A stretch of 64,000 nucleotides of DNA from Pipra filicauda (GCF_003945595.2 NW_024104672.1:1-64000); one strand, 5' to 3'. Shown: positions 1 through 9,412, numbered from the stretch's first letter. The notes: a model not told the origin generated them from the letters alone. A program made the numbers and translations.

Positions 1-307
1 TTGCCAGTGGGGCTGGTGGAGGCAGGTTGGCTGAGCCTGTGAGAAAGAGCAAACCCTGGAAGTCACATCCCAAGCTGGGGGTGTCAGGCGCTGAGAGGAC
101 GGAGGAGGAGGAGGAGGAGGAGGGCGAGGTGCAGGGGAGGAAGGGCTGTGAATGTCCCCACCGTGCACTCGGGGCCTTTCGGGCTCAGGGTCCGTCCTCA
201 CCTTTTGTGTCCGGAGCTTTGGGGTGAGCGGAAGAGCTGCACCAGCCGGGTCGTAGGGCTGAGCTCGTCCAGCTCACAGAGCGGCGCCACAAGCTGACGG
301 GCCAGGG
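1..307 (-). pseudogene. Array gene copy A, partial, start codon lost
   Basis: Minus-strand homologue of the two-exon gene seen intact at 8327-9412. The equivalent of exon 1 lies at about 202-307 and its donor (GTGAGG) is kept at 201-196. The CCATGG that gives the start codon in the other copies is missing here because of a small deletion and substitutions. The exon also has extra bases near 270 and an extra A before the donor. The acceptor and the first 36 bases of exon 2 are present at the window edge, and the rest lies outside. As written it cannot start translation at the normal site. Sequence error is an alternative explanation. Confidence 0.7.
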
Positions 308-513
308 CGTCACGCTCGTGGCCGGTCCGCGTCTGTTTGACTGACACAGGTCTGGAGGCGCCTCTGGAGCCGGTTCCAGGTATGGAATGTTAGGCTGCCA
401 TTGTGTGTCCCCCCTAGAAAAGAACAGCACCAACCGCTGTCGGCCCCACCCCAACAGCGTGGCCAGCTCTTCATGGGCAGAGGAAGGCTTAAACCAGAAA
501 AACAAAGAGCTCG

Positions 514-897
514 AATCACAGAAACTACCTCCTTGGAAAGGGGGACCCCAAGGCTCGCCCAGTCCAAATCACTGCCCTGTGCAGGACAGCACAGCCATCC
601 CACCCTGTTGCCTGAGAGCGTTGTCCAAACGCTCCTTGAGCTCTGGCAGCCTTGGGGCCGTGACCACTGCCCTGGGCAGCCTGTTCCAGTGCCCCACCAC
701 CCTCCGGGGGAAGCACCTTTTCCTAATGTCCAACCTAGGCCTCCGCTGACACAGCTCCGGCCATTCCCTCGCGTCCTGTCCCTGGTCCCACAGAGCAGAA
801 ATGGCCGCTGCCCCTTGGCAGGAAGCTGCAGCCCCCCATGAGATCTGACCTCAGTCTCCTCTTCTCCAGGCTCAACAGCCCCACTGACCTCAGACCT
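514..897 (-). mobile_element. CR1 LINE 3' fragment, minus strand (unit 1)
   Basis: Read on the minus strand, the block has the order of an avian CR1 3' region: a motif for a CCTGGAGAAGAGGAGACTGAGG-type segment near its 5' side, a gap-prone middle, then a ...GGACTGGGCGA..CCTTCCAAGG... end and a terminal TTCTGTGATTC. It stops about 200 bp upstream of the exon 1 position of gene copy A, in the same orientation as the gene. Confidence 0.8.
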
Positions 898-1110
898 CAA
901 GGGCAAGGTCCTGCACCTGGCTCAGGGCTTGGCTGGTGCCACCTGGCACAACAGCAACTTGCAAATTTTGCAACACCACAGGGAGGACCAAGAAGGCTTT
1001 GGCTAAGAGACACTGTTTACAAGGGACTGCAGTGACAGACCAAGGGGCAATGGCTTCGCGCCGGCAGAGGGCAGGCTTAGATGGCATACGGCAAAGAAAG
1101 CCTTCCCTGG

Positions 1111-1314
1111 GAGAGTGGTGGGGCCCTGGCACAGGTTGTCCAGAGAAGCTCTGGCTGCCCCATCCCTGGAAGTGTTCAGGGCCAGGTTGGACGCGGCTTG
1201 GAGCAAGCTGCTCTAGCGGAAGGTGTCCCTGCCCGTGGTAGAGGGGTGGTTGGAAGCAGATGAGCTTTCAGGCCCCTTCCTTCCAACACAAACCGCTCTA
1301 GGAGTCTAGGAGTC
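1111..1314 (+). mobile_element. CR1 LINE 3' end, plus strand (unit 1)
   Basis: Plus-strand CR1 tail: CCCCATCCCTGGAAGTGTTC, a CCAGGTTGGACG segment, AGGTGTCCCTGCCC, then CCTTCCAACACAAACC and a terminal duplicated 8-mer (TAGGAGTC twice). It is oriented opposite to the other two CR1 pieces of the unit. Confidence 0.9.
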
Positions 1315-1319
1315 TTGAA

Positions 1320-2610
1320 AAACAGGAGACTTCTGCAGAAGCCAGCAGGTGAATAAAAACCTTTGCCACTTAAAGACAAAGTCTTGGTACCAAGGGGCAT
1401 CACCTGATTCTGGGGACTACTCTCATGACTTCTCACCACTGGAAGCTGACATTGCTGAAAGCGATATAAATTGACCTAAAACTGACCAAACAATCCGACA
1501 AAAGCTCCCTGATGGAAGGATGCTGGAGCAAGCGTATCATCCTGGAGGCAATGACAGGGCAATTTCTGCGCCTCTGCCGTAAACCTGTCAGTTCTGGCCC
1601 TGCCCTGGAGAGGTTTTTTTCGGCTCTCCATTCCGTGGGAAGACAAGTGTGGACAAGAAGAACAGGGTTCTGTCCGCTCAGGGTCAAAGGCGCTTTATAG
1701 GTCTGTGCTGTGATCTCTTGGAGTTGAGCTCCTGCCTAGAAAACGAGGGCTTTCGGGACTGCTCAGCAGCTGGCTCCTCACGTGGAATCAGATGTTCCAA
1801 GCAGGGAAGGGTATGTCCAAGAGGGGTTCTGCCCACTTGAACTTCTGAACTTGTGGAGCTCTCCTGGCGGTTCTGGGCATAGTGATTCCGTGGATGTCAA
1901 TTGACTGTTCTGGAGAAAAGCTGGGGATTAAAAGAAGGAGGGACAGAACCAGACTGAAAATGGGTGAAGGGGTTGCAGGAAGTGAGGCTGGGCAGCAAGA
2001 GCAGTGAGTGAGGGGAAAAAAGGATTTCAGGCAAGAAGGAAGAAGATCCCTGAAGAGGCTCAAGGCAGCTCTCCTCAGCTCCACGCTTCTAGTCTTACAG
2101 GCTGCCTTGCTTCCTCCTCCCGCCGTCCCGAGCTCCACTCTTAGCAATAGGAAGGTGCTCTTGCAAAGGGTGTAGTGCAGGCACGGTTGGCAGGGAGAAG
2201 CGAGAAGTCACTGGTTGCTCAGTTGTCAGTTCCCAAGAGGTGCCGTTTGCCCGGAGACAGGGGGCCCAGTCCAGCAGCACAGAGGTCTCAAGGTGACCAC
2301 GTCCTCCCTTTTGAGCGCACTCCACTTTGAAAAAGTGTCAGTGGCCTTTCCGAACCACCCATCGGGACAGAAGGGGGGCACAGATAGGGGCGTGGCGGAC
2401 CTGTAAGCCCAGAGTGTCTCAGCCAGTGGAGAAACGGGCAGGGAGCAGCGCTGCGGGCAAAGGGGCTAAAAGGGGGCTGCGACCTCCACTGAGCTGAGCC
2501 ACCTCACTGCCGTTTGTCCAGTGAAGTCTCCCTTTTCTTGCAAGAAAAGTTTATTTTTTTTCGTCGGCTCCTCCATCTCCTGGCTATTTAGGTGTTTCCC
2601 ACTGGCTGCA
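1320..2610. other. Unit interior without recognised content
   Basis: Between the plus-strand CR1 tail and the CR1 endonuclease fragment I see no open frame that is both long and protein-like, and no known repeat. The same block recurs at about 5800-7095, 10410-11705 and 15017-16310. It is conserved between units only as part of the array. Confidence 0.5.
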
Positions 2611-2613
2611 ATT

Positions 2614-3110
2614 TCAGACGACCACAATCCCATGGTCTCTACAGCCCCGGCTGTCCCGCACCTTCCCATCTCCAACAAGGTCTTTGCGGTCTGTTAGTAA
2701 GAGGTGGAGCAGCACAGCATTCCTTTGGCTTGTCAGAGGCTCCAGCCCACCGGGCCAGGAAGTTGTCGTCACCGCTTTACAGGAACCTGCTGGACTGTTG
2801 GTGCTTGGCTGTGTTGCTTCTCCAGCTGCCGCCAGGGGCAGTTGAAGTCTCCCCGAGAGGCCAGGACGGTGCCCTGGAGGCTGCTTCAAGCTGCCTGTAG
2901 AGGTCTCCTCCACATCTTGCTCCTGCTCAGGAGGTCTGGAGCAAACCCCCACAGCAGTGTGCCCATTCCCAGCCTGCCCGCCCTTTGATCCTGACCCATC
3001 AACTCCTGAGTGGCTCGCCGTCCACCCCCAGACAGAGGTCGAGACCTTCCGAGTGTCACAACCTCCCGAGATCTAACGGATGTCTTCCTCCCTGGCTCCT
3101 GTGAGGCCTG
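2614..3110 (-). mobile_element. CR1 ORF2 endonuclease-region fragment, degraded (unit 1)
   Basis: Minus-strand translation contains DRKDLVGDGKVRDSRGCRDH, which follows the CR1 ORF2 endonuclease-domain pattern (an LLLTNREGLVGD-like segment, then a SDHE-like segment). The upstream half matches the part of CR1 encoding the GDFN-region. Frameshifts and stops break it throughout, so it is a fossil. The endonuclease and 3' fragments of the unit are on the same strand and in the right order for one element that lost its middle (inference). Confidence 0.7.
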
Positions 3111-3573
3111 TATTGGGTTGCCAGCGCATTCTCCCTCTCACCTTATGGGCCTGGTGCCAATGACAACCCCAGGGCAGCCAGGAGGAGCCCTTCCTGGCTG
3201 CGCTGGGCTGACCGGGACACCCCAAGTGGGGTCAAACTGGGAGCAGCCTTTTCCAAATCCCCATAGCGGGAGGATGGTACCCAGCATCTGCTCAGTGCTG
3301 TCTTTGGGCGGGGGGCCGTCTGTCGCGATTCCTGCACGGGACCCCATGTGTCCCCGGCTCCACGCCAAAGGGCTGCTTCCCCAGGCGAAGGGGGCAGGGG
3401 AGTGCCCCTGCGGGAGTGCCTGCACCTCTGGCAGTGACTCAGGCCCGGGGTGCCCTTTGGGTGCCCTTGGTGCCCTTTGGGCCTTGGTGGATCTGTTCGG
3501 TGCCATTTGCTGGGGCCACCCTGCACTCCCTCCCCATTCCATGCAGACACAGGCAGGTGTTGGAATCAAATCT

Positions 3574-3579
3574 TTTATT
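3574..3579 (-). terminator. Polyadenylation signal AATAAA, copy B
   Basis: TTTATT on the plus strand reads AATAAA on the gene strand, about 270 nt past the normal stop. A GT-containing stretch (TGTGTCTG) follows downstream on the gene strand. Confidence 0.6.
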
Positions 3580-3595
3580 CCGTAACCAGAAGAAA

Positions 3596-3620
3596 ACTGT
3601 TACGTTTTCTACGTAACAGT
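3596..3620 (-). other. Perfect 10-bp hairpin near poly(A) signal (copy B)
   Basis: ACTGTTACGT and ACGTAACAGT are exact reverse complements separated by five bases. On the gene strand the hairpin lies 16 nt upstream of the AATAAA signal. Confidence 0.85.
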
Positions 3621-3622
3621 AT

Positions 3623-3686
3623 CTACGGATCTACGTCTACATCTATCTCTACATCTTCCCTACATCTCTATCTACATCTTCCCCAC
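3623..3686 (-). repeat. Imperfect pyrimidine microsatellite in 3' UTR (copy B)
   Basis: Irregular repeats of CTACATCT/CTATCT on the plus strand, read as GATGTAGA-like purine repeats in the transcript. The same block occurs at 8099-8162 and 12706-12769. Confidence 0.8.
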
Positions 3687-3711
3687 ATAAACACCCTCCC
3701 TCCCTCCTGCT

Positions 3712-3840
3712 GGGATAGATCCCCAAACGATCTATCCCTCCCACTGGCATAGATCCCCAAACGATCTATGCCTCACCCTGGGATAGGTCCCCAAACGACC
3801 TATCCCTCAAACTGGGATAGGTCCCCAAACGACCTATCCC
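3712..3840 (-). repeat. Array of four 34-bp hairpins, 3' UTR of copy B
   Basis: Four perfect stem-loops start at 3712, 3746, 3780 and 3814. Each has a 10-bp stem, a 7-nt loop (CCCAAAC on the plus strand, GTTTGGG on the gene strand) and a 7-nt spacer. Left arms are GGGATAGATC, GGCATAGATC, GGGATAGGTC and GGGATAGGTC. Each right arm is the exact reverse complement, so both arm changes are compensated. The array lies directly downstream of the normal TAG position. Confidence 0.95.
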
Positions 3841-3897
3841 TTTAACAGGCCTAAGCCAATCTTCCTGCCCCAGCCCCGGCTGCGGGAGCCTTGATCT

Positions 3898-4803
3898 TCA
3901 TGGCAGGCCCTGGCTCAGAGCCCCTCTTCCTCTTCGCCCCCCGCCTTTCCAGCTTGGTGTCTCCACGGTCCGTGGGCACGGGGACGCTGCTGCAGCCCCC
4001 GGGGAGCAACCCAAGTGCCCCTGAGTCCCCTTCGGCAGGACCTTCCCACGCGGCAGAGCACGGCTGGCTGGAGTCACCCCCAGGTCCCTGATGGCTTGGA
4101 CCTGGAGTGCGGCTGAGTGGCTGGCGGTGGTGTGCCTGGGCGGGGAGGTGTCCTCCTCCATGGCGACATCACTGGCCAGCGAGAGGTCGCAGCCTCGGGG
4201 GGCGTCCTCCTCCATGGAGACGTCACTGGCCAGGCTGATGTTAAGTGCCGGGGTGACGTCCACATCCATGGGGGTGCTCCTGTCTGGGGGGCTGCCACTG
4301 CCCAGGGGTGTCCCGGAGGGGTTGGCTGAGCTGGCAGGGCTGCGCTGGCTGTGCCGCGCTGGTGGGACCGGGGCCACTGCTCTCCCCTGATGGTCGTAGG
4401 GCTGCAGTTGACCCTGGGGGGCACGTTGGTCTGCCCCAGCCAGCGGCTTCCCACTGCCCTGGGGCCCCCCCTGGGCAGTACTGGATGGAACAGCAGCACC
4501 AGGGCTGCTTGCCAGTGGGGCTGGTGGAGGCAGGTTGGCTGAGCCTGTGAGAAAGAGCAAAGCCTGGAAGTCACCTCCCGAGCTGGGGCCGTCAGGCGCT
4601 GAGAGGACTGAGGAGGAGGAGGAGGGCCAGGTGCAGGGGAGGAAGGGCTGTGAATGTCCCCACCGTGCACTGCGGGGCTTTCGGGCTCAGGCTCTGTCCT
4701 CACCTTTGGTGCCGGAGCTTTGGGGGGAGCGGAAGAGCTGCACGAGCCGGGTCAGGGCTGATCTCCAGCTCACAGAGCGGCGCCACAGAGCTGACAGGGC
4801 CAT
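3898..4803 (-). CDS. Array gene copy B, frameshifted C-terminus (248 aa)
   Basis: Two exons on the minus strand: 4803-4704 (ATG at 4803-4801) and 4544-3898, with a 159-nt intron. Exon 1 is identical to that of the intact copies. Exon 2 keeps the Pro/Ser/Ala-rich region but has only two of the 18-residue acidic repeats instead of four. A 25-bp deletion near 3988, compared with the block at about 8470-8494, shifts the frame. The KRKR-containing basic tail is lost and replaced by a different tail ending at a TGA at 3900-3898. The original TAG position (3853-3851) is still present but out of frame. I do not recognise the family. This may be a decaying copy or a variant isoform. Confidence 0.6.
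4157..4240 (-). repeat. Coding minisatellite, short allele (copy B)
   Basis: One full 54-bp unit (4157-4210) plus a partial unit. It encodes two acidic 18-residue repeats of the type DVSMEEDxxRGCDLSL. The intact copies have two more units, a difference of 108 bp that keeps the frame. Confidence 0.9.
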
Positions 4804-4999
4804 GGTCAGTCACGCTCGGTGGCCGGTCGCTTCTGTTGACTGGACACAGGTCTGGATGCTCCTCTTGGAGCGTCTCCAGGGATGGAATGTTAGGCCTGCC
4901 ATTGTTGTGTCCTAGAGACAGCACCAACAGCTGTCTGCCCCACCCCCAACAGCTTTGCCAGCTCTTCATGGGCAGAGGAAGGCTTAACCAAAGAGCTCG

Positions 5000-5380
5000 A
5001 ATCACAGAACATCCTGCCTTGGAAGGGACCCACAAGGGTCGCCCAGTCCAACTCCTGGCCCTGTGCAGGACAGCACAGCCATCCCACCCTGTGCCTGAGA
5101 GCGTTGTCCAAACGCTCCTTGAGCTCTGGCAGCCTTGGGGCCGTGACCACTGCCCTGGGCAGCCTGTTCCAGTGCCCCACCACCCTCCGGGGGAAGCACC
5201 TTTTCCTAATGTCCAACCTAAGCCTCCGCTGACACAGCTCCGGCCATTCCCTCGCGTCCTGTCCCTGGTCCCACAGAGCAGAAATGGCCGCTGCCCCTTG
5301 GCAGGAAGCTGCAGCCCCCCATGAGATCTGACCTCAGTCTCCTCTTCTCCAGGCTCAACAGCCCCACTGACCTCAGACCT
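5000..5380 (-). mobile_element. CR1 LINE 3' fragment, minus strand (unit 2)
   Basis: Same CR1 fragment as in unit 1. Its 3' end (TTCTGTGATTC) lies about 200 bp upstream of the copy B start codon, so it may contribute to the 5' region of the gene. Confidence 0.8.
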
Positions 5381-5593
5381 CAAGGCCAAGGTCCTGCACC
5401 TGGCTCAGGGCTTGGCTGGTGCCACCTGGCACAACAGCAACTTGCAAATTTTGCAACACAACAGGGAGGACCAAGAAGGCTTTGGCTAAGAGACACTGTT
5501 TACAAGGGACTGCAGTGACAGACCAAGGGGCAATGGCTTCGCGCCGGCAGAGGGCAGGCTTAGATGGCATACGGCAAAGAAAGCCTTCCCTGG

Positions 5594-5797
5594 GAGAGTG
5601 GTGGGGCCCTGGCACAGGTTGTCCAGAGAAGCTGTGGCTGCCCCATCCCTGGAAGTGTTCAGGGCCAGGTTGGACGCGGCTTGGAGCAAGCTGCTCTAGC
5701 GGAAGGTGTCCCTGCCCGTGGCAGAGGGGTGGTTGGAAGCAGATGAGCTTTCAGGTCCCTTCCTTCCAACACAAACCGCTCTAGGAGTCTAGGAGTC
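5594..5797 (+). mobile_element. CR1 LINE 3' end, plus strand (unit 2)
   Basis: Same plus-strand CR1 tail with the duplicated terminal 8-mer. Confidence 0.9.
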
Positions 5798-7098
5798 TTG
5801 AAAAACAGGAGACTTCTGCAGAAGCCAGCAGGTGAATAAAAACCTTTGCCACTTAAAGACAAAGTCTTGGTACCAAGGGGCATCACCTGATTCTGGGGAC
5901 TACTCTCATGACTTCTCACCACTGGAAGCTGACATTGCTGAAAGCGATATAAATTGACCTAAAACTGACCAAACAATCCGACAAAAGCTCCCTGATGGAA
6001 GGATGCTGGAGCAAGCATATCATCCTGGAGGCAATGACAGGGCAATTTCTGCGCCTCTGCCGTAAACCTGTCAGTTCTGGCCCTGCCCTGGAGAGGTTTT
6101 TTTCGGCTCTCCATTCCGTGGGAAGACAAGCGTGGACAAGAAGAACAGGGTTCTGTCCGCTCAGGGTCAAAGGCGCTTTATAGGTCTGTGCTGTGATCTC
6201 TTGGAGTTGAGCTCCTGTCTAGAAAACGAGGGCTTTCGGGACTGCTCAGCAGCTGGCTCCTCACGTGGAATCAGATGTTCCAAGCAGGGAAGGGTATGTC
6301 CAAGAGGGGTTCTGCCCACTTGAACTTCTGAACTTGTGGAGCTCTCCTGGCGGTTCTGGGCATAGTGATTCCGTGGATGTCAATTGGCTGTTCTGGAGAA
6401 AAGCTGGGGATTAAAAGAAGGAGGGACAGAACCAGACTGAAAATGGGTGAAGGGGTTGCAGGAAGTGAGGCTGGGCAGCAAGAGCAGTGAGTGAGGGGAA
6501 AAAAGGATTTCAGGCAAGAAGGAAGAAGATCCCTGAAGAGGCTCAAGGCAGCTCTCCTCAGCTCCACGCTTCAAGTCTTACAGGCTGCCTTGCTTCCTCC
6601 TCCCGCCGTCCCGAGCTCCACTCTTAGCAATAGGAAGGTGCTCTTGCAAAGGGTGTAGTGCAGTCACGGTTGGCAGGGAGAAGCGAGAAGTCACTGGTTG
6701 CTCAGTTGTCAGTTCCCAAGAGGTGCCGTTTGCCCGGAGACAGGGGGCCCAGTCAGCAGCACAGAAGGTCTCAGGTGACCACGTCCTCCCTTTTGAAGCG
6801 GCCTCCACTTTGAAAAATGTCAGTGGCCTTCCGAGCCACCTCATCGGGACGTAATGGGGGGCACAGAGTAGGCGTGTCGGGAAGCCTGTAAGCCCAGAGT
6901 ATCTCAGCCAGTGGAGAAACGGGCAGGGAGCAGCGCTGCGGGCAAAGGGGCTAAAAGGGGGCTGCGACCTCCACTGAGCTGAGCCACCTCACTGCCGTTT
7001 GTCCAGTGAAGTCTCCCTTTTCTTGCAATAAAAGTTTATTTTTTTTCGTCGGCTCCTCCATCTCCTGGCTATTTAGGTGTTTCCCACTGGCTGCAATT

Positions 7099-7560
7099 TC
7101 AGACGACCACAATCCCATGGTCTCTACAGCCCCGGCTGTCCCGCACCTTCCCATCTCCAACAAGGTCTTTGCGGTCTGTTAGTAAGAGGTGGAGCAGCAC
7201 AGCATTCCTTTGGCTTGTCAGAGGCTCCAGCCCACCTGGGCCAGGAAGTTGTCGTCACCGCTTTCCGGGAACCTGCTGGACTGTTGGTGCTTGGCTGTGT
7301 TGCTTCTCCAGCTGCCGCCAGGGCAGTTGAAGTCTCCCCGAGAACCAGGGACTGTGACCTGGAGGCTGCTTCAAGCTGCCTGTAGAGGTCTCCTCCACAT
7401 CTTGCTCCTGCTCAGGAGGCCTGCAGCAAACCCCCACAGCAGTGTGCCCATTCCCAGCCTGCCCGCCCTTTGATCCTGACCCATCAACTCCTGAGTGGCT
7501 CGCCATCCACCCCAAGACAGAGGTCGAGACCTTCCGAGTGTCACCTCCCAGAGATCTACG
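7099..7560 (-). mobile_element. CR1 ORF2 endonuclease-region fragment, degraded (unit 2)
   Basis: Same broken CR1 endonuclease-region block as in unit 1. Confidence 0.7.
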
Positions 7561-8049
7561 GATGTCGTCTCCCTGGGCTCCTGTGAGGCCCTGGATGTGG
7601 TTGCCAGCGCATTCTTCCCTCTCCCTTATGGGCCCTGTCCAATGCAGCCCCAGGGCAGCCCGGAGGAGCCCTGTCTGGGGCTGCGCTGGGCTGACCGGGG
7701 ACACCCCAGTGGGGTCACTGGGAGCAGCCTTCCAAAGCCCCAGAGCGGGAGGATGGTGCCCAGGCTCTGCTCAGGGCTGCTTTGGGCGTGGGGCCGTCTG
7801 CGCGAGTCCTGCACGGGACCCATGTGTCCTGGCTGCCACGCCAAAGGGCTGCTTCCCCAGGCGAAGGGGGCAGGGGAGTGACCCTGCGGGAGTGCCTGCA
7901 CCTCTGGCAGTGACTCAGGCCCGGGGTGCCCTTTGGGTGCCCTTGGTGCCCTTTGGGCCTTGGTGGATCTGCTTGGGGCCATTTGCTGGGGCCACCCTGC
8001 ACTCCCTCCCCATTCCATGCAGACACAGGCAGGTGTTGGAATCAAATCT

Positions 8050-8055
8050 TTTATT
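8050..8055 (-). terminator. Polyadenylation signal AATAAA, copy C
   Basis: AATAAA on the gene strand, about 270 nt after the TAG stop. It would define a 3' UTR that includes the four-hairpin array, a GATGTAGA-type microsatellite and the 10-bp hairpin. Confidence 0.65.
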
Positions 8056-8071
8056 CCGTAACCAGAAGAAA

Positions 8072-8096
8072 ACTGTTACGTTTTCTACGTAACAGT
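8072..8096 (-). other. Perfect 10-bp hairpin near poly(A) signal (copy C)
   Basis: Same 10-5-10 hairpin as in copy B, with no change. Confidence 0.85.
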
Positions 8097-8098
8097 AT

Positions 8099-8162
8099 CT
8101 ACGGATCTACGTCTACATCTATCTCTACATCTTCCCTACATCTCTATCTACATCTTCCCCAC
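8099..8162 (-). repeat. Imperfect pyrimidine microsatellite in 3' UTR (copy C)
   Basis: Same GATGTAGA-like repeat block as in copy B. Confidence 0.8.
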
Positions 8163-8187
8163 ATAAACACCCTCCCTCCCTCCCGCT

Positions 8188-8316
8188 GGGATAGATCCCC
8201 AAACGATCTATCCCTCCCACTGGCATAGATCCCCAAACGATCTATGCCTCAACCTGGGATAGGTCCCCAAACGACCTATCCCTCAAACTGGGATAGGTCC
8301 CCAAACGACCTATCCC
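8188..8316 (-). repeat. Array of four 34-bp hairpins, 3' UTR of copy C
   Basis: Hairpins start at 8188, 8222, 8256 and 8290. On the gene strand the first begins 10 nt after the stop codon. Stems and loops match the copy B array base for base. The only difference I see is in a spacer (TCAACCT at 8249-8255, where the other two arrays have TCACCCT). Confidence 0.95.
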
Positions 8317-8326
8317 TTTAACAGGC

Positions 8327-9412
8327 CTAAGCCAATCTTCCTGCCCCAGCCCCGGCTGCGGGAGCCTTGATCTTCATGGCAGGCCCTGGCTCAGAGCCCC
8401 TCTTCCTCTTCGCCCCCCGCCTTTCCAGCTTGGTGTCTCCACGGTCCGTGGGCACGGGGACGCTGCTGCTGCCACCATCCTGGCTGGTCCCTGCAGCCCC
8501 CGGGGAGCAAGCCAAGTGCCCCTGAGTCCCCTGCGGCAGGACCTTCCCACTCAGCAGAGCGCGGCTGGCTGGAGTCACCCCAGGCTCCCTGATGGCTTGG
8601 AGCTGGAGTGCGGCTGAGGGGCTGGCGGTGGTGTGCCTGGGCGGGGAGGTGTCCTCCTCCATGGCGACATCACTGGCCAGCGAGAGGTCGCAGCCTCGGG
8701 GGGCGTCCTCCTCCATGGAGACGTCGGTGGGCAGCGAGAGGTCGCAGCCGCGGGCGGTGTCCTCCTCCATGGACACGTCGGTGGCCAGCGAGAGGTCGCA
8801 GCCGCGGGGGGCGTCCTCCTCCATGGAGACGTCACTGGCCAGGCTGATGTTAAGTGCCGGGGTGACGTCCACATCCATGGGGGTGCTCCTGTCTGGGGGG
8901 CTGCCACTGCCCAGGGGTGTCCCGGAGGGGTTGGCTGAGCTGGCAGGGCTGCGCTGGCTGTGCCGCGCTGGTGGGACCGGGGCCACTGCTCTCCCCTGAT
9001 GGTCGTAGGGCTGCAGTTGACCCTGGGGGGCACGTTGGTCTGCCCCAGCCAGCGGCTTCCCACTGCCCTGGGGCCCCCCCTGGGCAGTACTGGATGGAAC
9101 AGCAGCACCAGGGCTGCTTGCCAGTGGGGCTGGTGGAGGCAGGTTGGCTGAGCCTGTGAGAAAGAGCAAAGCCTGGAAGTCACCTCCCGAGCTGGGGCCG
9201 TCAGGCGCTGAGAGGACTGAGGAGGAGGAGGAGGGCCAGGTGCAGGGGAGGAAGGGCTGTCAATGTCCCCACCGTGCACTGCGGGGCTTTCGGGGTCAGG
9301 CTCTGTCCTCACCTTTGGTGCCGGAGCTTTGGGGGGAGCGGAAGAGCTGCACGAGCCGGGTCAGGGCTGATCTCCAGCTCACAGAGCGGCGCCACAGAGC
9401 TGACAGGGCCAT
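8327..9412 (-). CDS. Array gene copy C, intact two-exon unknown protein (308 aa)
   Basis: Exon 1 runs 9412-9313: ATG at 9412-9410 with A at -3 and G at +4, 33 codons plus one base, then the donor GTGAGG. The 159-nt intron ends in a pyrimidine-rich CTTTCTCACAG, and exon 2 runs 9153-8327 to a TAG stop. Splicing joins in frame (Thr-Lys-Gly-Ser-Ala). Without splicing, exon 1 hits a stop within six codons. The exon 2 frame has no ATG at its 5' end, which also favours splicing. Residues 1-33 are rich in Arg, Trp, Leu and Ser and could form an amphipathic helix. Residues 34-130 are Pro/Ser/Ala/Gly-rich. Residues 136-201 are four acidic repeats (consensus LSLATDVSMEEDTARGCD). Residues 278-288 carry the basic RRGAKRKRG stretch, which resembles a nuclear localisation signal. 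I see no enzyme motif or membrane segment. Function unknown. Confidence 0.75.
8658..8849 (-). repeat. 54-bp coding minisatellite (copy C)
   Basis: Three full units start at 8658, 8712 and 8766, with a partial unit from 8820. The 54-bp period equals 18 codons, so changes in copy number keep the frame. The units differ by a few bases, changing Ala/Pro and Ser/Thr around an invariant Met-Glu-Glu-Asp core. Confidence 0.95.

Larger units (their letters stand above)
1..4508. repeat. Macrosatellite unit 1, divergent copy
   Basis: First unit in the window. Relative to the next unit it has many small indels, for example around 2300-2400 where the matching block in unit 2 is about 6785-6890. It carries a longer GGA-triplet run at about 98-124. 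It contains the remains of gene copy A at its left end and exon 2 plus the 3' UTR of gene copy B at its right end. Confidence 0.95.
4509..9117. repeat. Macrosatellite unit 2
   Basis: Full-length unit of 4609 bp. It contains exon 1 and the upstream region of gene copy B, then the CR1 fragments, then the 3' UTR and most of exon 2 of gene copy C. It is about 100 bp longer than unit 1. The largest single contribution is two extra 54-bp repeats in the coding minisatellite. Confidence 0.95.

Noticed and set aside
8188..8316. 34-bp palindromic repeats as a CRISPR array or as recombinase target sites
   Set aside because: There are no unique spacers of CRISPR length, and the host is a vertebrate. The resemblance to 34-bp recombinase sites is only in length; the arms and loop do not match.
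8592..8999. Plus-strand frames with MATSLASERSQPRG-like repeats
   Set aside because: Antisense shadow of the 54-bp coding minisatellite. No start context, splice sites or poly(A) signal fit the plus strand.
8575..9312. 245-codon minus-strand frame starting at GTG
   Set aside because: Its start is the splice donor itself. It reads the intron and then exon 2 in the wrong frame, giving a Pro/Trp/Arg-rich shadow of the real protein.
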